DNA from: Flavobacterium sp. CF136 | GTDB taxonomy: Bacteria > Bacteroidota > Bacteroidia > Flavobacteriales > Flavobacteriaceae | Direction of reading: 5' to 3' | DNA length: 64,000 nt | Assembly: GCF_000282055.1 (NCBI RefSeq) | Contig: NZ_AKJZ01000012.1 | Span: forward strand, 110,822-174,821 | Shown here: piece after piece, positions 17,287 to 26,189 of the stretch | Position numbering within the stretch: the first letter of the stretch is position 1 | How the letters are laid out: every line of letters starts with the position of its first letter | The notes under the pieces: generated by a model | What the model saw: the letters and a program-made list of their open reading frames with translations, nothing else | Told to the model about the DNA's origin: nothing | Database searches by the model: none | Made by a program: the position numbers and the translations under genes

Positions 17287-18348
17287 ATGAAAAAACCAAT
17301 CACTTACTTTTATTTGCTGCTTTTTTTACTCACAATTGGGTGCGACAAGCAAGATGTCACTACAGATAATTCGGAGATAACGGCTGTTACTAAAACCTCA
17401 TTAACAAAAAAATTAGTAACCGGGTTTGCCAAAGGAGCAGACATTGGATGGTTAACCGAAATGGAGGCTTCCGGTAAGAAATTTTACAATTCATCAGGTG
17501 TGCAACAGGATATGTTTGCTATTTTAAAATCAAAAGGGATGAACTCTATTCGCATACGTGTATGGGTAAATCCTTCGGGAGGATGGAATAATCAGACCGA
17601 TGTAATAGCAAAGGCAAAGAGGGCGAAAGCTGCCGGAATGCGCATTATGATTGATTTTCATTATAGCGATACCTGGGCAGATCCGGGGAATCAGGCTAAA
17701 CCAGCCGCATGGTCGTCTCATAACATTAGTCAATTGTACACAGACGTATGGAATCATACCGTAACAGTCTTAACAGCATTAAAATCTGCAGGAATCACTC
17801 CTGAATGGGTACAGGTAGGAAACGAAACCAATAACGGAATGTTATGGAACGAAGGCAAAGCCTCCGTAAATATGAAAAATTTTGCAGGACTAATAACCAG
17901 CGGATACAACGGTGTAAAATCAGTCTTTCCAAATGCTAAAGTTATTGTTCATGTTGCCAATGGGTACGACAATACCCTTTTTAGATGGATTTTTGACGGC
18001 TTAAAAAATAATGGAGCAAGTTATAATGTAATAGGAATGTCGCTTTATCCTGAAACTAATAACTGGCAGACATTAAATAATCAATGCCTGACCAATATGA
18101 ATGACATGGTAGCCCGATATGGAAAAAAAGTAATGGTTTGTGAAGTTGGAATGTCCGTAACCGCAGCAGCAACCTGTAAATTATTTGTAACTGATATCCT
18201 TAATAAAACAAGTTCTGTTACCGGAGGTAATGGTTTAGGTGTCTTTTATTGGGAACCTGAATCTTATAATTGGAATGGCTATACAAAAGGAGCATGGGGA
18301 AGTGACGGAAAACCTACCGTAGCCTTAGATGCTTTTTTATTGAACTAA
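17287..18348 (+). CDS. GH53 endo-beta-1,4-galactanase, lipoprotein
   Basis: A 353-residue arabinogalactan endo-galactanase predicted to cut beta-1,4-galactan side chains of pectin. The lipobox TIGC gives lipidated Cys19. Hallmarks are GADIGWLTEME, SIRIRVWVNP, MIDFHYSDTWADPG, the acid/base in QVGNETNNG (Glu180) and the nucleophile in VMVCEVGMS (Glu286). It stands alone between the catalase operon and the HTCS gene, which is transcribed toward it, and a 21-bp-period repeat lies upstream. The pectin enzymes nearby suggest joint use on rhamnogalacturonan I. Confidence 0.92.
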   Translation: MKKPITYFYLLLFLLTIGCDKQDVTTDNSEITAVTKTSLTKKLVTGFAKGADIGWLTEMEASGKKFYNSSGVQQDMFAILKSKGMNSIRIRVWVNPSGGWNNQTDVIAKAKRAKAAGMRIMIDFHYSDTWADPGNQAKPAAWSSHNISQLYTDVWNHTVTVLTALKSAGITPEWVQVGNETNNGMLWNEGKASVNMKNFAGLITSGYNGVKSVFPNAKVIVHVANGYDNTLFRWIFDGLKNNGASYNVIGMSLYPETNNWQTLNNQCLTNMNDMVARYGKKVMVCEVGMSVTAAATCKLFVTDILNKTSSVTGGNGLGVFYWEPESYNWNGYTKGAWGSDGKPTVALDAFLLN

Positions 18349-18349
18349 G

Positions 18350-18475
18350 CCGTTGGGTGTAATTCAAAATAGGTGTCAGACTGAGTCCATTCGGCTTCAC
18401 TCAGGATAAACTTAGTCGAAGCCCTTTCTGTATAAAAAGCCTTCGCCTCCGCTCAGGATGACAATCATTTCTGGA
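18350..18475 (+). repeat. REP-like intergenic repeat, copy A
   Basis: It starts one base after the GH53 stop codon with CCGTTGGGTGTAATTCAAAA and continues with degenerate CTGAGTCC..CGGCTTCACTCAGG and CTTCGCCTCCGCTCAGGATG hairpins. Copy B at 22951-23012 shares the opening and the hairpin core in the same direction, and an inverted relative lies at 63270-63297. Confidence 0.75.
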
Positions 18476-18485
18476 AATATAAAAA

Positions 18486-18527
18486 TTCCCAAATCAGACT
18501 TTATTTAAATCTGTTTTGGGAGTTTTT
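18486..18527. terminator. Bidirectional terminator GH53/HTCS
   Basis: CCCAAATCAGA and TCTGTTTTGGG pair with a short loop. A T-run follows on the plus strand and an A-run precedes, so both convergent genes can end here. Confidence 0.75.
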
Positions 18528-18532
18528 CATTA

Positions 18533-21500
18533 TTACAATTCATCTTTTAAATTATCTTGTTTTTGTTTTAAATAATCTGAAGGAGAAATTTTGCAGGATT
18601 CTTTAAAGCACGTACTGAAATATCCGGCACCATTAAATCCAACTTTATAAGCAATATCTGCAATATCTGTTTCGCCGGCATCCAGAAATTGTTTCGCTTT
18701 TTTTATACGCACATCCCTAACAAACTCTACTGGGGTCATATTGGTAAGACTTTTAAATTTCCTGTTAAATGTTACTCTGGACATATTCAGTGAGTTTGCT
18801 ATAACATCAATATTAAATTTTGGATCGATTAAGCTATTTTCTACTATAGCAATAATATCCTTTAAGAACTGTTCATCTTTGGTTGTAATGACTATTTCAC
18901 CGGGTTCTAATGCAATTGTTTTTACATTAGTCTGCAAACGCTCAAAAATTTTCTTTCTCTGTCTAATTAAATTTTCGATGGAAGCCATTAGAAAATTGGT
19001 ATCAAAAGGTTTTGTAATATAATAATCTGCCCCATAATTTAACCCTTCAATTTTATTCTCTACAGAAGATTTTGCAGTTAATAAAATTACCGGAATATGG
19101 CTGGTTTCTGTTGCATTTTTAAGTGCATCAAGTAACTCAATACCATCCATCTGCGGCATCATAATATCACTCAAAATTAAATCCGGAAGTTTGCTTGTGG
19201 CTATTACTAAACCTTCTTTTCCGTTTTCAGCTTCTAATATGCGGTAAAAACGCTGTAGTTGGCTTTTCAAAAATGCTCTTAATTCATTGTTGTCCTCTAC
19301 AATAAGAACCACGGGTAAATTAGTATCGTCATTATTTTGCAATACCCGATCTTCCTTATTTTGCTTGTTGACAATGTGCTGTAATTTTTCTTCTGCTAAG
19401 TTTACTTTATCAACCTTGTTTTGAAAAATTTTATTACTTAAGTCTATTTCTATAGAAACTGTCAGGCCTCCCCTATCATTATTTGCGGCATAAATGGTAC
19501 CCTGATGTAATTGTACATATTCCTTGCAAAGTGCCAGACCAATTCCGGTTCCTACATTTTTACTTTTACCAGTATCAGTTTCATAATAAAGCTTAAAGAT
19601 ATCCTCAAGCTTATTTTCATCTACACCGGTTCCCTGATCTGAAACATTAATTTTTAAAAAGGTATCATTTTCCATTTTCACTTCTACCGTAATCAGGCTA
19701 TCATTAGAAGAAAATTTAATAGCATTAGACAATAAATTATAGATTATAATATCCATTTTTTCTTTGTCCAGGGTTACATTAAGGGTTTCAGAATTGGATA
19801 GTGTTTTAATTTTTATATTCTTTTCATATGCAGCCTGAGTAAACAAAGTATTAATTTCATTTATAAAAGATACTAATTCAACTGGCTCAATATTAAGTTC
19901 TTCATTGCCGCTTTGGACTTTTCTAAAATCAAGCAGCTGATTCACAAATCGTACTAATCTGTTGGTGTTTTTTCTTACTGTCTCTATATAATCAATACCT
20001 AAAGGACTTAGTTTTTCGTTTCTGGCAATTTCCTCAATTGGGTTAACAATCAGGGTAAGCGGTGTTCTTAATTCATGAGAAATATTGGTAAAAAAACTCA
20101 ATTTTAACTCCGTCATTTTTTGTTCTACCACAACTTTGTTTCGTAACCGAATCATAGAATACGCTATTCTTCTGGAGGTTTCCAATAAAATCAGAATGAT
20201 AATTGCATATAAAAAATAAGCCCAATTGGTTTTCCAAAATGGAGGAGCAATTGTAAACGATAAACTTTTTTGAGGTGTATTGATATACAATTCCGTGTTT
20301 AGGCATTTTACTTCAAACTGGTAATTTCCGGGCGGTAAATTTGTAAATGTTGCTTTTTTCTGGTTTTTCACATGATGCCATGTATCATCTAAACCTTTTA
20401 ATCTGTAGGCATACAATTGTTTATTATTGGATCTGTAATCTAAAACCGTGTAATAAATACTAATGGTATTTTCCCGATAATATAATTGAATATTATTGTT
20501 GTAATTTATATCCAGCTTTAAAGGAAATTCTGCAGATTTTACATTTGAAATTTTATTGTTAATTTCAAAATTAGTAAAAACCATTTTTGTTGTATTCTTT
20601 TGATTTTCAACTTTTTTAGGATTGAAGGTTAAGTAACCATTTTTACAGCCAAAAATCAAAGTGCCATTTTGTAATTTTGAATTCGATGATTCTGAAAATC
20701 TGGTTTTAAGCAATCCGTCATAGGAATCGTAATTTCTAAAGATGCGATTCAATAAATTAAATTTTGAAATACCGTTTTCAGTAGCCAGCCATAGATTTTT
20801 TTCGTCATCTTCAATCATACTCAGTATAAAATCACTAGGCAAACCATTTTCCTTTGTGAAATTTTTAAATCTTAAACGATTATCTTTCGTTTCTATAGCC
20901 AGATTAAGCCCTCCACCGGCTGTCGAAATCCACATTTTATCTTCTGAATCTTTGTACATGAACAATACATCATTACTGCCCAAACTGGATTTATCGCTGG
21001 ATACCTTTACATATCTTGAAAATTTTAATTCATTTGGATTGTAGTTATCGGGATTAAATGTTACCAATCCATTTGTTGTTGCCACCCAGATTTGACCTTT
21101 ATAACCTTCTGTCAGATATCTTACTTTGCCGGACTCAGTAACAGGATAATTTTTAAAATTATGTATAAAGCTAAATTTATCATGGTTTTCTTCCAGCAAA
21201 TTGATTCCATTATCATAAGTTCCTATCCAGATCCGTCCTTTTTTGTCCTCTAATACAGAATAGATTAAATCACTGCTTATACTTTCAGGGTCGTTTTTGT
21301 CAGCTTTAAATTGTTTTAATATATATTGAGATTTCTGAACATTTACGGGAGTTGCTTTATACAAACCTTTTCCTTTTGTACCCAGCCAAATATTTCCTTT
21401 TGCATCTCCGGTGATAGTGTAAATAAGACCAATATCCTCCGTTTTATAATTCAAAAACAGGTTTTTTAATTCCTGGTTATCCTGATAAACTTTTAATTTC

Positions 21501-22897
21501 CCTGCTTTTGATGCAATCCATAATCTATTTGTTTTATCTGTAAAAAGAGCCCTGATTTCATTCTCATATTTATTTTTGGCATCAGGCACCAAAAGCTGTT
21601 GTTGAAAAATATTCTTTTGAAGAATGATTTTATTAATACCTCCATCGTTACTGCTAATCCAAAGAATCCCCGAACGGTCAAAATACAAGCTGGAAATGAT
21701 ATTTGAAAATTTTTGGTTTTCGTCTCCCGGTTCATTAAAAAAGTACTCCAATGTATTGTTTTTCGGATTGTAATATCCAAAACCACCGCCTTTTAATTTT
21801 ACCCAAACCCTGTCAAAATTATCTTCAAAAATCCCAAAGCTATTTTTTGTCTGCAAAAGAGAAGCATCCTTTTTTTGTAAAAAAAGCTGAATACTTTTTC
21901 CTTTCGGATTAATCATAAAAACGCCATTGTTATCGGGCTCAACCCACAACAGACCTTGTTTATCCTGATAAATTTTGTAGACCGGAGAATCAGAAATTTT
22001 AAGGATAGATTCTGCCTTTAAAGTCTTAATATTAAAAGTAATCAACTCTCCTGTTGAAGAGGTAATGAACAATAAATTTTCATTTTTTGATTTGATTATT
22101 GAGTTTATGCTTTTTTTGGAAATAACTGCTTTCCAATAATTTTTATGTTTTTTATTGTAACAAAGCAGTTCCCCTTCATTGGTACCAAACCAGGCAATAC
22201 CATCTTGTATGAAGAAACTTTCTACCTTGCTCTCTTTTACTATATTTTTGCTCTTATAATCCTGACTTTTAGATTTGATTATCATATCTAATCCCTTATC
22301 AGAGCCAACCCAAACAGTATTGTTTTTGTCTATAGAAACAAAATTTAAATCATTGGAGGCGATTGAAAAATTGTTTTTTGAACCTTCTTCGAAATGAATA
22401 ATTTTAATTTGATCATTACCTTTTTTTTGTACCAGATAAATCCCCTTATCATTTGTAGTCAACCAGACATTTCCGTCACCGGCTGTAAAAATATCTTTAA
22501 ATTCAATTTTGTTAGTCCCCAAAATGTTTGCGACAGAAAGAAAGGATTCTGTCTTTTTATCGAATCTGTAAATCTGATTATCATAGGCTTTAAGCCATAT
22601 ATATCCGGAAGAGTCTTCCTTAATTAAGTCAATGCGATTGTTCCCTAAACTACTATTATCACCGGCAGTTGCTTTATAAGTGATAAAATTTTTCCCATCA
22701 AACCTATTAATACCATCCCAGGTTGCAAACCACATAAAACCTTCTTTACCTTTTATTATATCTCTGATGGCATCATGGGAAAGGCCGTCTTCTGTAGAGT
22801 AATTCTCTATTTTGCATTTTATTTGAGCTTTTAATTCATTTTTAGAAGTAATCAATAAAAGTGCAATTAAAAATTTAAGCAATAAAAGTTTTTTCAT
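18533..22897 (-). CDS. Hybrid two-component system regulator (HTCS)
   Basis: A 1454-residue single-protein signalling system of the Bacteroidota polysaccharide type. Order: signal peptide (1-24), periplasmic propeller repeats (about 25-760, many WIGT/WVAT/LWLAT blade ends), Y_Y_Y domain (about 800-870), one transmembrane helix (about 890-912), HisKA with NISHELRTP (His941), HATPase (about 1030-1150), receiver with LILSDIMMPQMDG (phospho-acceptor Asp1244) and AraC-type HTH (about 1355-1454; IADIAYKVGFNGAGYFSTCFKE). It is divergent from the pectin esterase operon 496 bp away, so the sensed ligand is probably a pectin oligosaccharide. Confidence 0.93.
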   Translation of the reverse strand: MKKLLLLKFLIALLLITSKNELKAQIKCKIENYSTEDGLSHDAIRDIIKGKEGFMWFATWDGINRFDGKNFITYKATAGDNSSLGNNRIDLIKEDSSGYIWLKAYDNQIYRFDKKTESFLSVANILGTNKIEFKDIFTAGDGNVWLTTNDKGIYLVQKKGNDQIKIIHFEEGSKNNFSIASNDLNFVSIDKNNTVWVGSDKGLDMIIKSKSQDYKSKNIVKESKVESFFIQDGIAWFGTNEGELLCYNKKHKNYWKAVISKKSINSIIKSKNENLLFITSSTGELITFNIKTLKAESILKISDSPVYKIYQDKQGLLWVEPDNNGVFMINPKGKSIQLFLQKKDASLLQTKNSFGIFEDNFDRVWVKLKGGGFGYYNPKNNTLEYFFNEPGDENQKFSNIISSLYFDRSGILWISSNDGGINKIILQKNIFQQQLLVPDAKNKYENEIRALFTDKTNRLWIASKAGKLKVYQDNQELKNLFLNYKTEDIGLIYTITGDAKGNIWLGTKGKGLYKATPVNVQKSQYILKQFKADKNDPESISSDLIYSVLEDKKGRIWIGTYDNGINLLEENHDKFSFIHNFKNYPVTESGKVRYLTEGYKGQIWVATTNGLVTFNPDNYNPNELKFSRYVKVSSDKSSLGSNDVLFMYKDSEDKMWISTAGGGLNLAIETKDNRLRFKNFTKENGLPSDFILSMIEDDEKNLWLATENGISKFNLLNRIFRNYDSYDGLLKTRFSESSNSKLQNGTLIFGCKNGYLTFNPKKVENQKNTTKMVFTNFEINNKISNVKSAEFPLKLDINYNNNIQLYYRENTISIYYTVLDYRSNNKQLYAYRLKGLDDTWHHVKNQKKATFTNLPPGNYQFEVKCLNTELYINTPQKSLSFTIAPPFWKTNWAYFLYAIIILILLETSRRIAYSMIRLRNKVVVEQKMTELKLSFFTNISHELRTPLTLIVNPIEEIARNEKLSPLGIDYIETVRKNTNRLVRFVNQLLDFRKVQSGNEELNIEPVELVSFINEINTLFTQAAYEKNIKIKTLSNSETLNVTLDKEKMDIIIYNLLSNAIKFSSNDSLITVEVKMENDTFLKINVSDQGTGVDENKLEDIFKLYYETDTGKSKNVGTGIGLALCKEYVQLHQGTIYAANNDRGGLTVSIEIDLSNKIFQNKVDKVNLAEEKLQHIVNKQNKEDRVLQNNDDTNLPVVLIVEDNNELRAFLKSQLQRFYRILEAENGKEGLVIATSKLPDLILSDIMMPQMDGIELLDALKNATETSHIPVILLTAKSSVENKIEGLNYGADYYITKPFDTNFLMASIENLIRQRKKIFERLQTNVKTIALEPGEIVITTKDEQFLKDIIAIVENSLIDPKFNIDVIANSLNMSRVTFNRKFKSLTNMTPVEFVRDVRIKKAKQFLDAGETDIADIAYKVGFNGAGYFSTCFKESCKISPSDYLKQKQDNLKDEL

Positions 22898-22950
22898 TTA
22901 AGGATTCTGGTTTTTATTTTTTTATAAAATATACAACTGATTATATTAGA

Positions 22951-23012
22951 CCGTTGGGTGTAATTCAAAATAGCTGTCAGGCTGAGTCCCTTCGACTCCG
23001 CTCAGGGTGACT
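22951..23012 (+). repeat. REP-like intergenic repeat, copy B
   Basis: It opens with CCGTTGGGTGTAATTCAAAA like copy A at 18350, then CTGAGTCCCTTCGACTCCGC and TCAGGGTGAC, a palindromic core (CTGAG...CTCAG). Copies A and B flank the HTCS gene in the same orientation. Confidence 0.75.
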
Positions 23013-23123
23013 TATTGAAAATTATCAATTTCCTCATTTTCAAAGTCTTTTCTGATTAATTATTTAAAATTCACTTATTTAAAACAGAATTTCTCAATCA
23101 TATCCATCATTAAACACGCTTAC

Positions 23124-23162
23124 TGATCAAAATTTAGAAGTAAATGACCAAAATTTAAAAGT
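23124..23162 (+). promoter_or_regulatory. Probable HTCS operator: 21-bp-period direct repeat
   Basis: TGATCAAAATTTAGAAGT (23124-23141) and TGACCAAAATTTAAAAGT (23145-23162) match at 16 of 18 bases, 21 bp apart start to start, between the divergent HTCS and pectin esterase genes. Direct repeats two helical turns apart suit the two HTH motifs or dimers of an AraC-type regulator. Looser relatives occur near 23207 (AATCAAAAATTTAGCATT). The remainder of 23013-23393 is AT-rich with no other feature. Confidence 0.6.
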
Positions 23163-23393
23163 CATTACTGTTTTATTAAAATATATTTGATTCAATATTA
23201 AACATTAATCAAAAATTTAGCATTAAAAATATTGTATTGATAATTTATTTTGACCAAATATAAATATTAATTGTATTTATACCTTATAAATTAATCAATT
23301 CTACACTTAAGTTTAAAGCCTCATCAGATTAATATTTTTATTAAGCATACAAAATAATTAAACCAAACTAACTTCTAACCAACCAAAAATTTC

Positions 23394-26117
23394 ATGAAAA
23401 AACTCGACTTTCTTATCCTCTTTATTATAGGATTATTATCAATTAATCAATCTACAGCACAAAGTTTTAATCCGGATATTGTGGTAGATATCAACGGAAC
23501 CGGAGATTTTACTTCTATACAGGCAGCTTTTGATGCAGTACCGGCAGGTACGCCTACTATTATTTATGTAAAACGAGGTTTGTACGACAAGGAAAAATTA
23601 ATTATACCTGCAAACAAAACCAATATTACTTTAATTGGTGAAAGCAGAACAGAAACTATTATTTCTTATGATATTTATAACTGTAATGATGGCGGTGATG
23701 GTTTATGTCCGGACAATAAGGTAGCGCTTTGGGCTAGTAATACTAATTTAGTAAAAACAGCTGCCACACTTACCATCATGGCAAATGATTTCAGGGCAGA
23801 AAATATAACTATTCGGAATACAGCAGGGCCAGTTGGTCAGGCGCAGGCACTTACGCTTCAGGCAGACCGAAATGTATTTATCAATTGTGACATACTTGCC
23901 TATCAGGATACTATTTATTTTTGGACGGCTGAAACCTCACGTGCTTATTTTAAATCTTGTGTGATTTTAGGCCGTACCGATTATATCTATGGTCGCGGGG
24001 TAGGTGTTTTTAATGAATGCGAAATTAGAAGTTATGGAGGCGCGTGGATAACTGCACCTTCAACGGAAGCAACACAAACCTACGGTTTTGTATTTTATAA
24101 GTGTAATTTGACTTATCAGCCTAACAGCCCTAGAAATGGCGATGATGGAGTAAAAATCAAATTTGGCCGTCCATGGCATGCCTATCCCAAGGTGGCATGG
24201 CTTTATTGTACAATGCCTGCAGAAATTGATCCTCTGGGCTGGGGAGATAAATGGAATATGGACTATTCAGATACAAGTACAGATCTGCATTTATATGAAT
24301 GGATGAATACAGGCCCGGGTGCAGATATGAGCGGAAGGGCAAATTGGGCAGGTCTTAGAGCCATGACGAACCAAACTGAAGCCAATTTATACGAGCCAAA
24401 AATTGTATTGGCAGGTTCAGACAATTGGGATCCTACAGCTATTGCTCCAACTGTAACAGTATTTGACTGGGATGGAGGTGCTGCCAATAACGGATGGCTG
24501 GAAGCAAATAACTGGAATCCTAACGGTGTGCCGGCTATTTCTGAGGTTGCAAATGTTAATGGAAATTTGACCATAAATGCAAATGGTGGAAATTTTGCCG
24601 CAGATTTAAATTTAGTGAATGGTGCAGCCATTGACATTTCTGCAAATAGTTCAGCAACTTTACTTACACTTAATCAATCAACTGTTTCTTCTTCAGCCAG
24701 TGCATCATTATCGGGAAATATCAAAACTAAAGGAACGGTAAATATCAACGTCTCCGGTAATCTGAATATTACTGCAATCCTTAGTGGAGTACACCAAATT
24801 ACTAAGACCGGCACAGGTATTTGCCAGCTTAATAGCAGTAATTCAGGTTATACCGGTAATTTAGTTATTGAAACTGGTGATTTACAGGCTAAAGTAGCAA
24901 ATTCATTAGGAAACTCTCCAAAAATAACCGTAAAAACGACTGGAAAGCTGACTATAGATGTTAGTACTGCCATTCAGACAAAAACAGCACTTTATACTGA
25001 AGGATCAGCATCTATTGTACTTAATAAAGATATTACAATTAGTGAGTGGTATATTAACGGTGCTTTACAGCCTACAGGTATATATGACGCAACAACTAAT
25101 GCAGCAACTATTAGCGGAACAGGTAAAATAGTTATCGGAAGACCGAGCGAATTTACTTTTCTGGGAGGACTTTGGGATGATGTAACTAAGTATTCTCCGA
25201 CTTTATTGCCAAAAGCAGGTGAAAAAGTGAATGTTAACACCGGTATAACTATTGAATCTGCACTTTCGCAATTCGAGGGCGATATGTATGTAAAAACCGG
25301 CGGGACTATTCGTTTAAGACAAACAAAAGATTCAAAATGTTTAGGCCCTGTGAGAATGTCTCAGGGAACCACAATTACGTATGCGACAAGCGGTACAGGT
25401 TTCTATTTAAATGCCCCAATTGTTTTAGAAGGCGATGTTTCTCTTACTATGAGCAGTAGTAATGTTGCCGGCAGTATTATGGATTTACCGGGTACGTTTT
25501 CAGGCACTTACAAAGTAATAGTGCGCAACATAAGAGATTTGGCTAATACGGCAACTGCAAAGCTGGGAGGAGATAATAGCAATTTTACAGGAATCTGGGA
25601 TTTAACTCTCGCTGCCACTAATGCCGGAGGATCATCCGCAATTAATGGAGCTGTAGAAAATGCTTTTGGAAAGGGTACAATTAGTCTGGCTTTTAACAAT
25701 AAAGCTATTTTTAATCATGCAAAATGTGCGGGGGATATTTTAAATATGAATATAACCGGTTCAGCTTCAGCCGTATTAAACACTGCTGTTACGGTTAAGA
25801 AATTTACTTTAAACGGAACCCAGCTTGCAGATGGAATATACAATGCCACTACAAATCCAGGTTTGTTTACAGGTACAGGTTCAATTACTGTAAATTCTGC
25901 TAATTTAAGTGTAGATGAAAAAGTTTATTTAGAATATGGTATGTTGAGAGTAAATGGCACACTTGAAAATCTTGATGTTTACTCCCTTACCGGACAGCGT
26001 GTATACCATACTAAATCTGCTACCGAAATAGATTTAAATGGGTTGAAATCGGGCATCTATATTGTTCGTTATAAAATTAATGGAAAACAAGGGACAGTTA
26101 AGGTTTATAAAAAATAA
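23394..26117 (+). CDS. Secreted pectin methylesterase (CE8) with T9SS domain
   Basis: A 907-residue exported enzyme predicted to de-esterify homogalacturonan. A signal peptide (to STAQ) is followed by the CE8 beta-helix (about 28-345), with GDFTSIQAAFDAVP, QAQALTL, ILAYQDTIYF, GRTDYIYGRG and FGRPW, covering the two catalytic aspartates and the arginine. A long repetitive middle (about 355-830) contains blocks such as GTGICQLNSSNSGYTGNLVI that look like autotransporter-associated beta-strand repeats. The last 70 residues or so (LDVYSLTGQRVYHTKS...VKVYKK) are a type A T9SS sorting domain, so it should reach the cell surface or medium. The acetylesterase gene follows 72 bp downstream. Confidence 0.9.
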   Translation: MKKLDFLILFIIGLLSINQSTAQSFNPDIVVDINGTGDFTSIQAAFDAVPAGTPTIIYVKRGLYDKEKLIIPANKTNITLIGESRTETIISYDIYNCNDGGDGLCPDNKVALWASNTNLVKTAATLTIMANDFRAENITIRNTAGPVGQAQALTLQADRNVFINCDILAYQDTIYFWTAETSRAYFKSCVILGRTDYIYGRGVGVFNECEIRSYGGAWITAPSTEATQTYGFVFYKCNLTYQPNSPRNGDDGVKIKFGRPWHAYPKVAWLYCTMPAEIDPLGWGDKWNMDYSDTSTDLHLYEWMNTGPGADMSGRANWAGLRAMTNQTEANLYEPKIVLAGSDNWDPTAIAPTVTVFDWDGGAANNGWLEANNWNPNGVPAISEVANVNGNLTINANGGNFAADLNLVNGAAIDISANSSATLLTLNQSTVSSSASASLSGNIKTKGTVNINVSGNLNITAILSGVHQITKTGTGICQLNSSNSGYTGNLVIETGDLQAKVANSLGNSPKITVKTTGKLTIDVSTAIQTKTALYTEGSASIVLNKDITISEWYINGALQPTGIYDATTNAATISGTGKIVIGRPSEFTFLGGLWDDVTKYSPTLLPKAGEKVNVNTGITIESALSQFEGDMYVKTGGTIRLRQTKDSKCLGPVRMSQGTTITYATSGTGFYLNAPIVLEGDVSLTMSSSNVAGSIMDLPGTFSGTYKVIVRNIRDLANTATAKLGGDNSNFTGIWDLTLAATNAGGSSAINGAVENAFGKGTISLAFNNKAIFNHAKCAGDILNMNITGSASAVLNTAVTVKKFTLNGTQLADGIYNATTNPGLFTGTGSITVNSANLSVDEKVYLEYGMLRVNGTLENLDVYSLTGQRVYHTKSATEIDLNGLKSGIYIVRYKINGKQGTVKVYKK

Positions 26118-26189
26118 GACTATCCTTTTTAAATAAATACCACGAAGTATATGTTTCATATACCCAATAATTACATAAAAATAAAAAAA

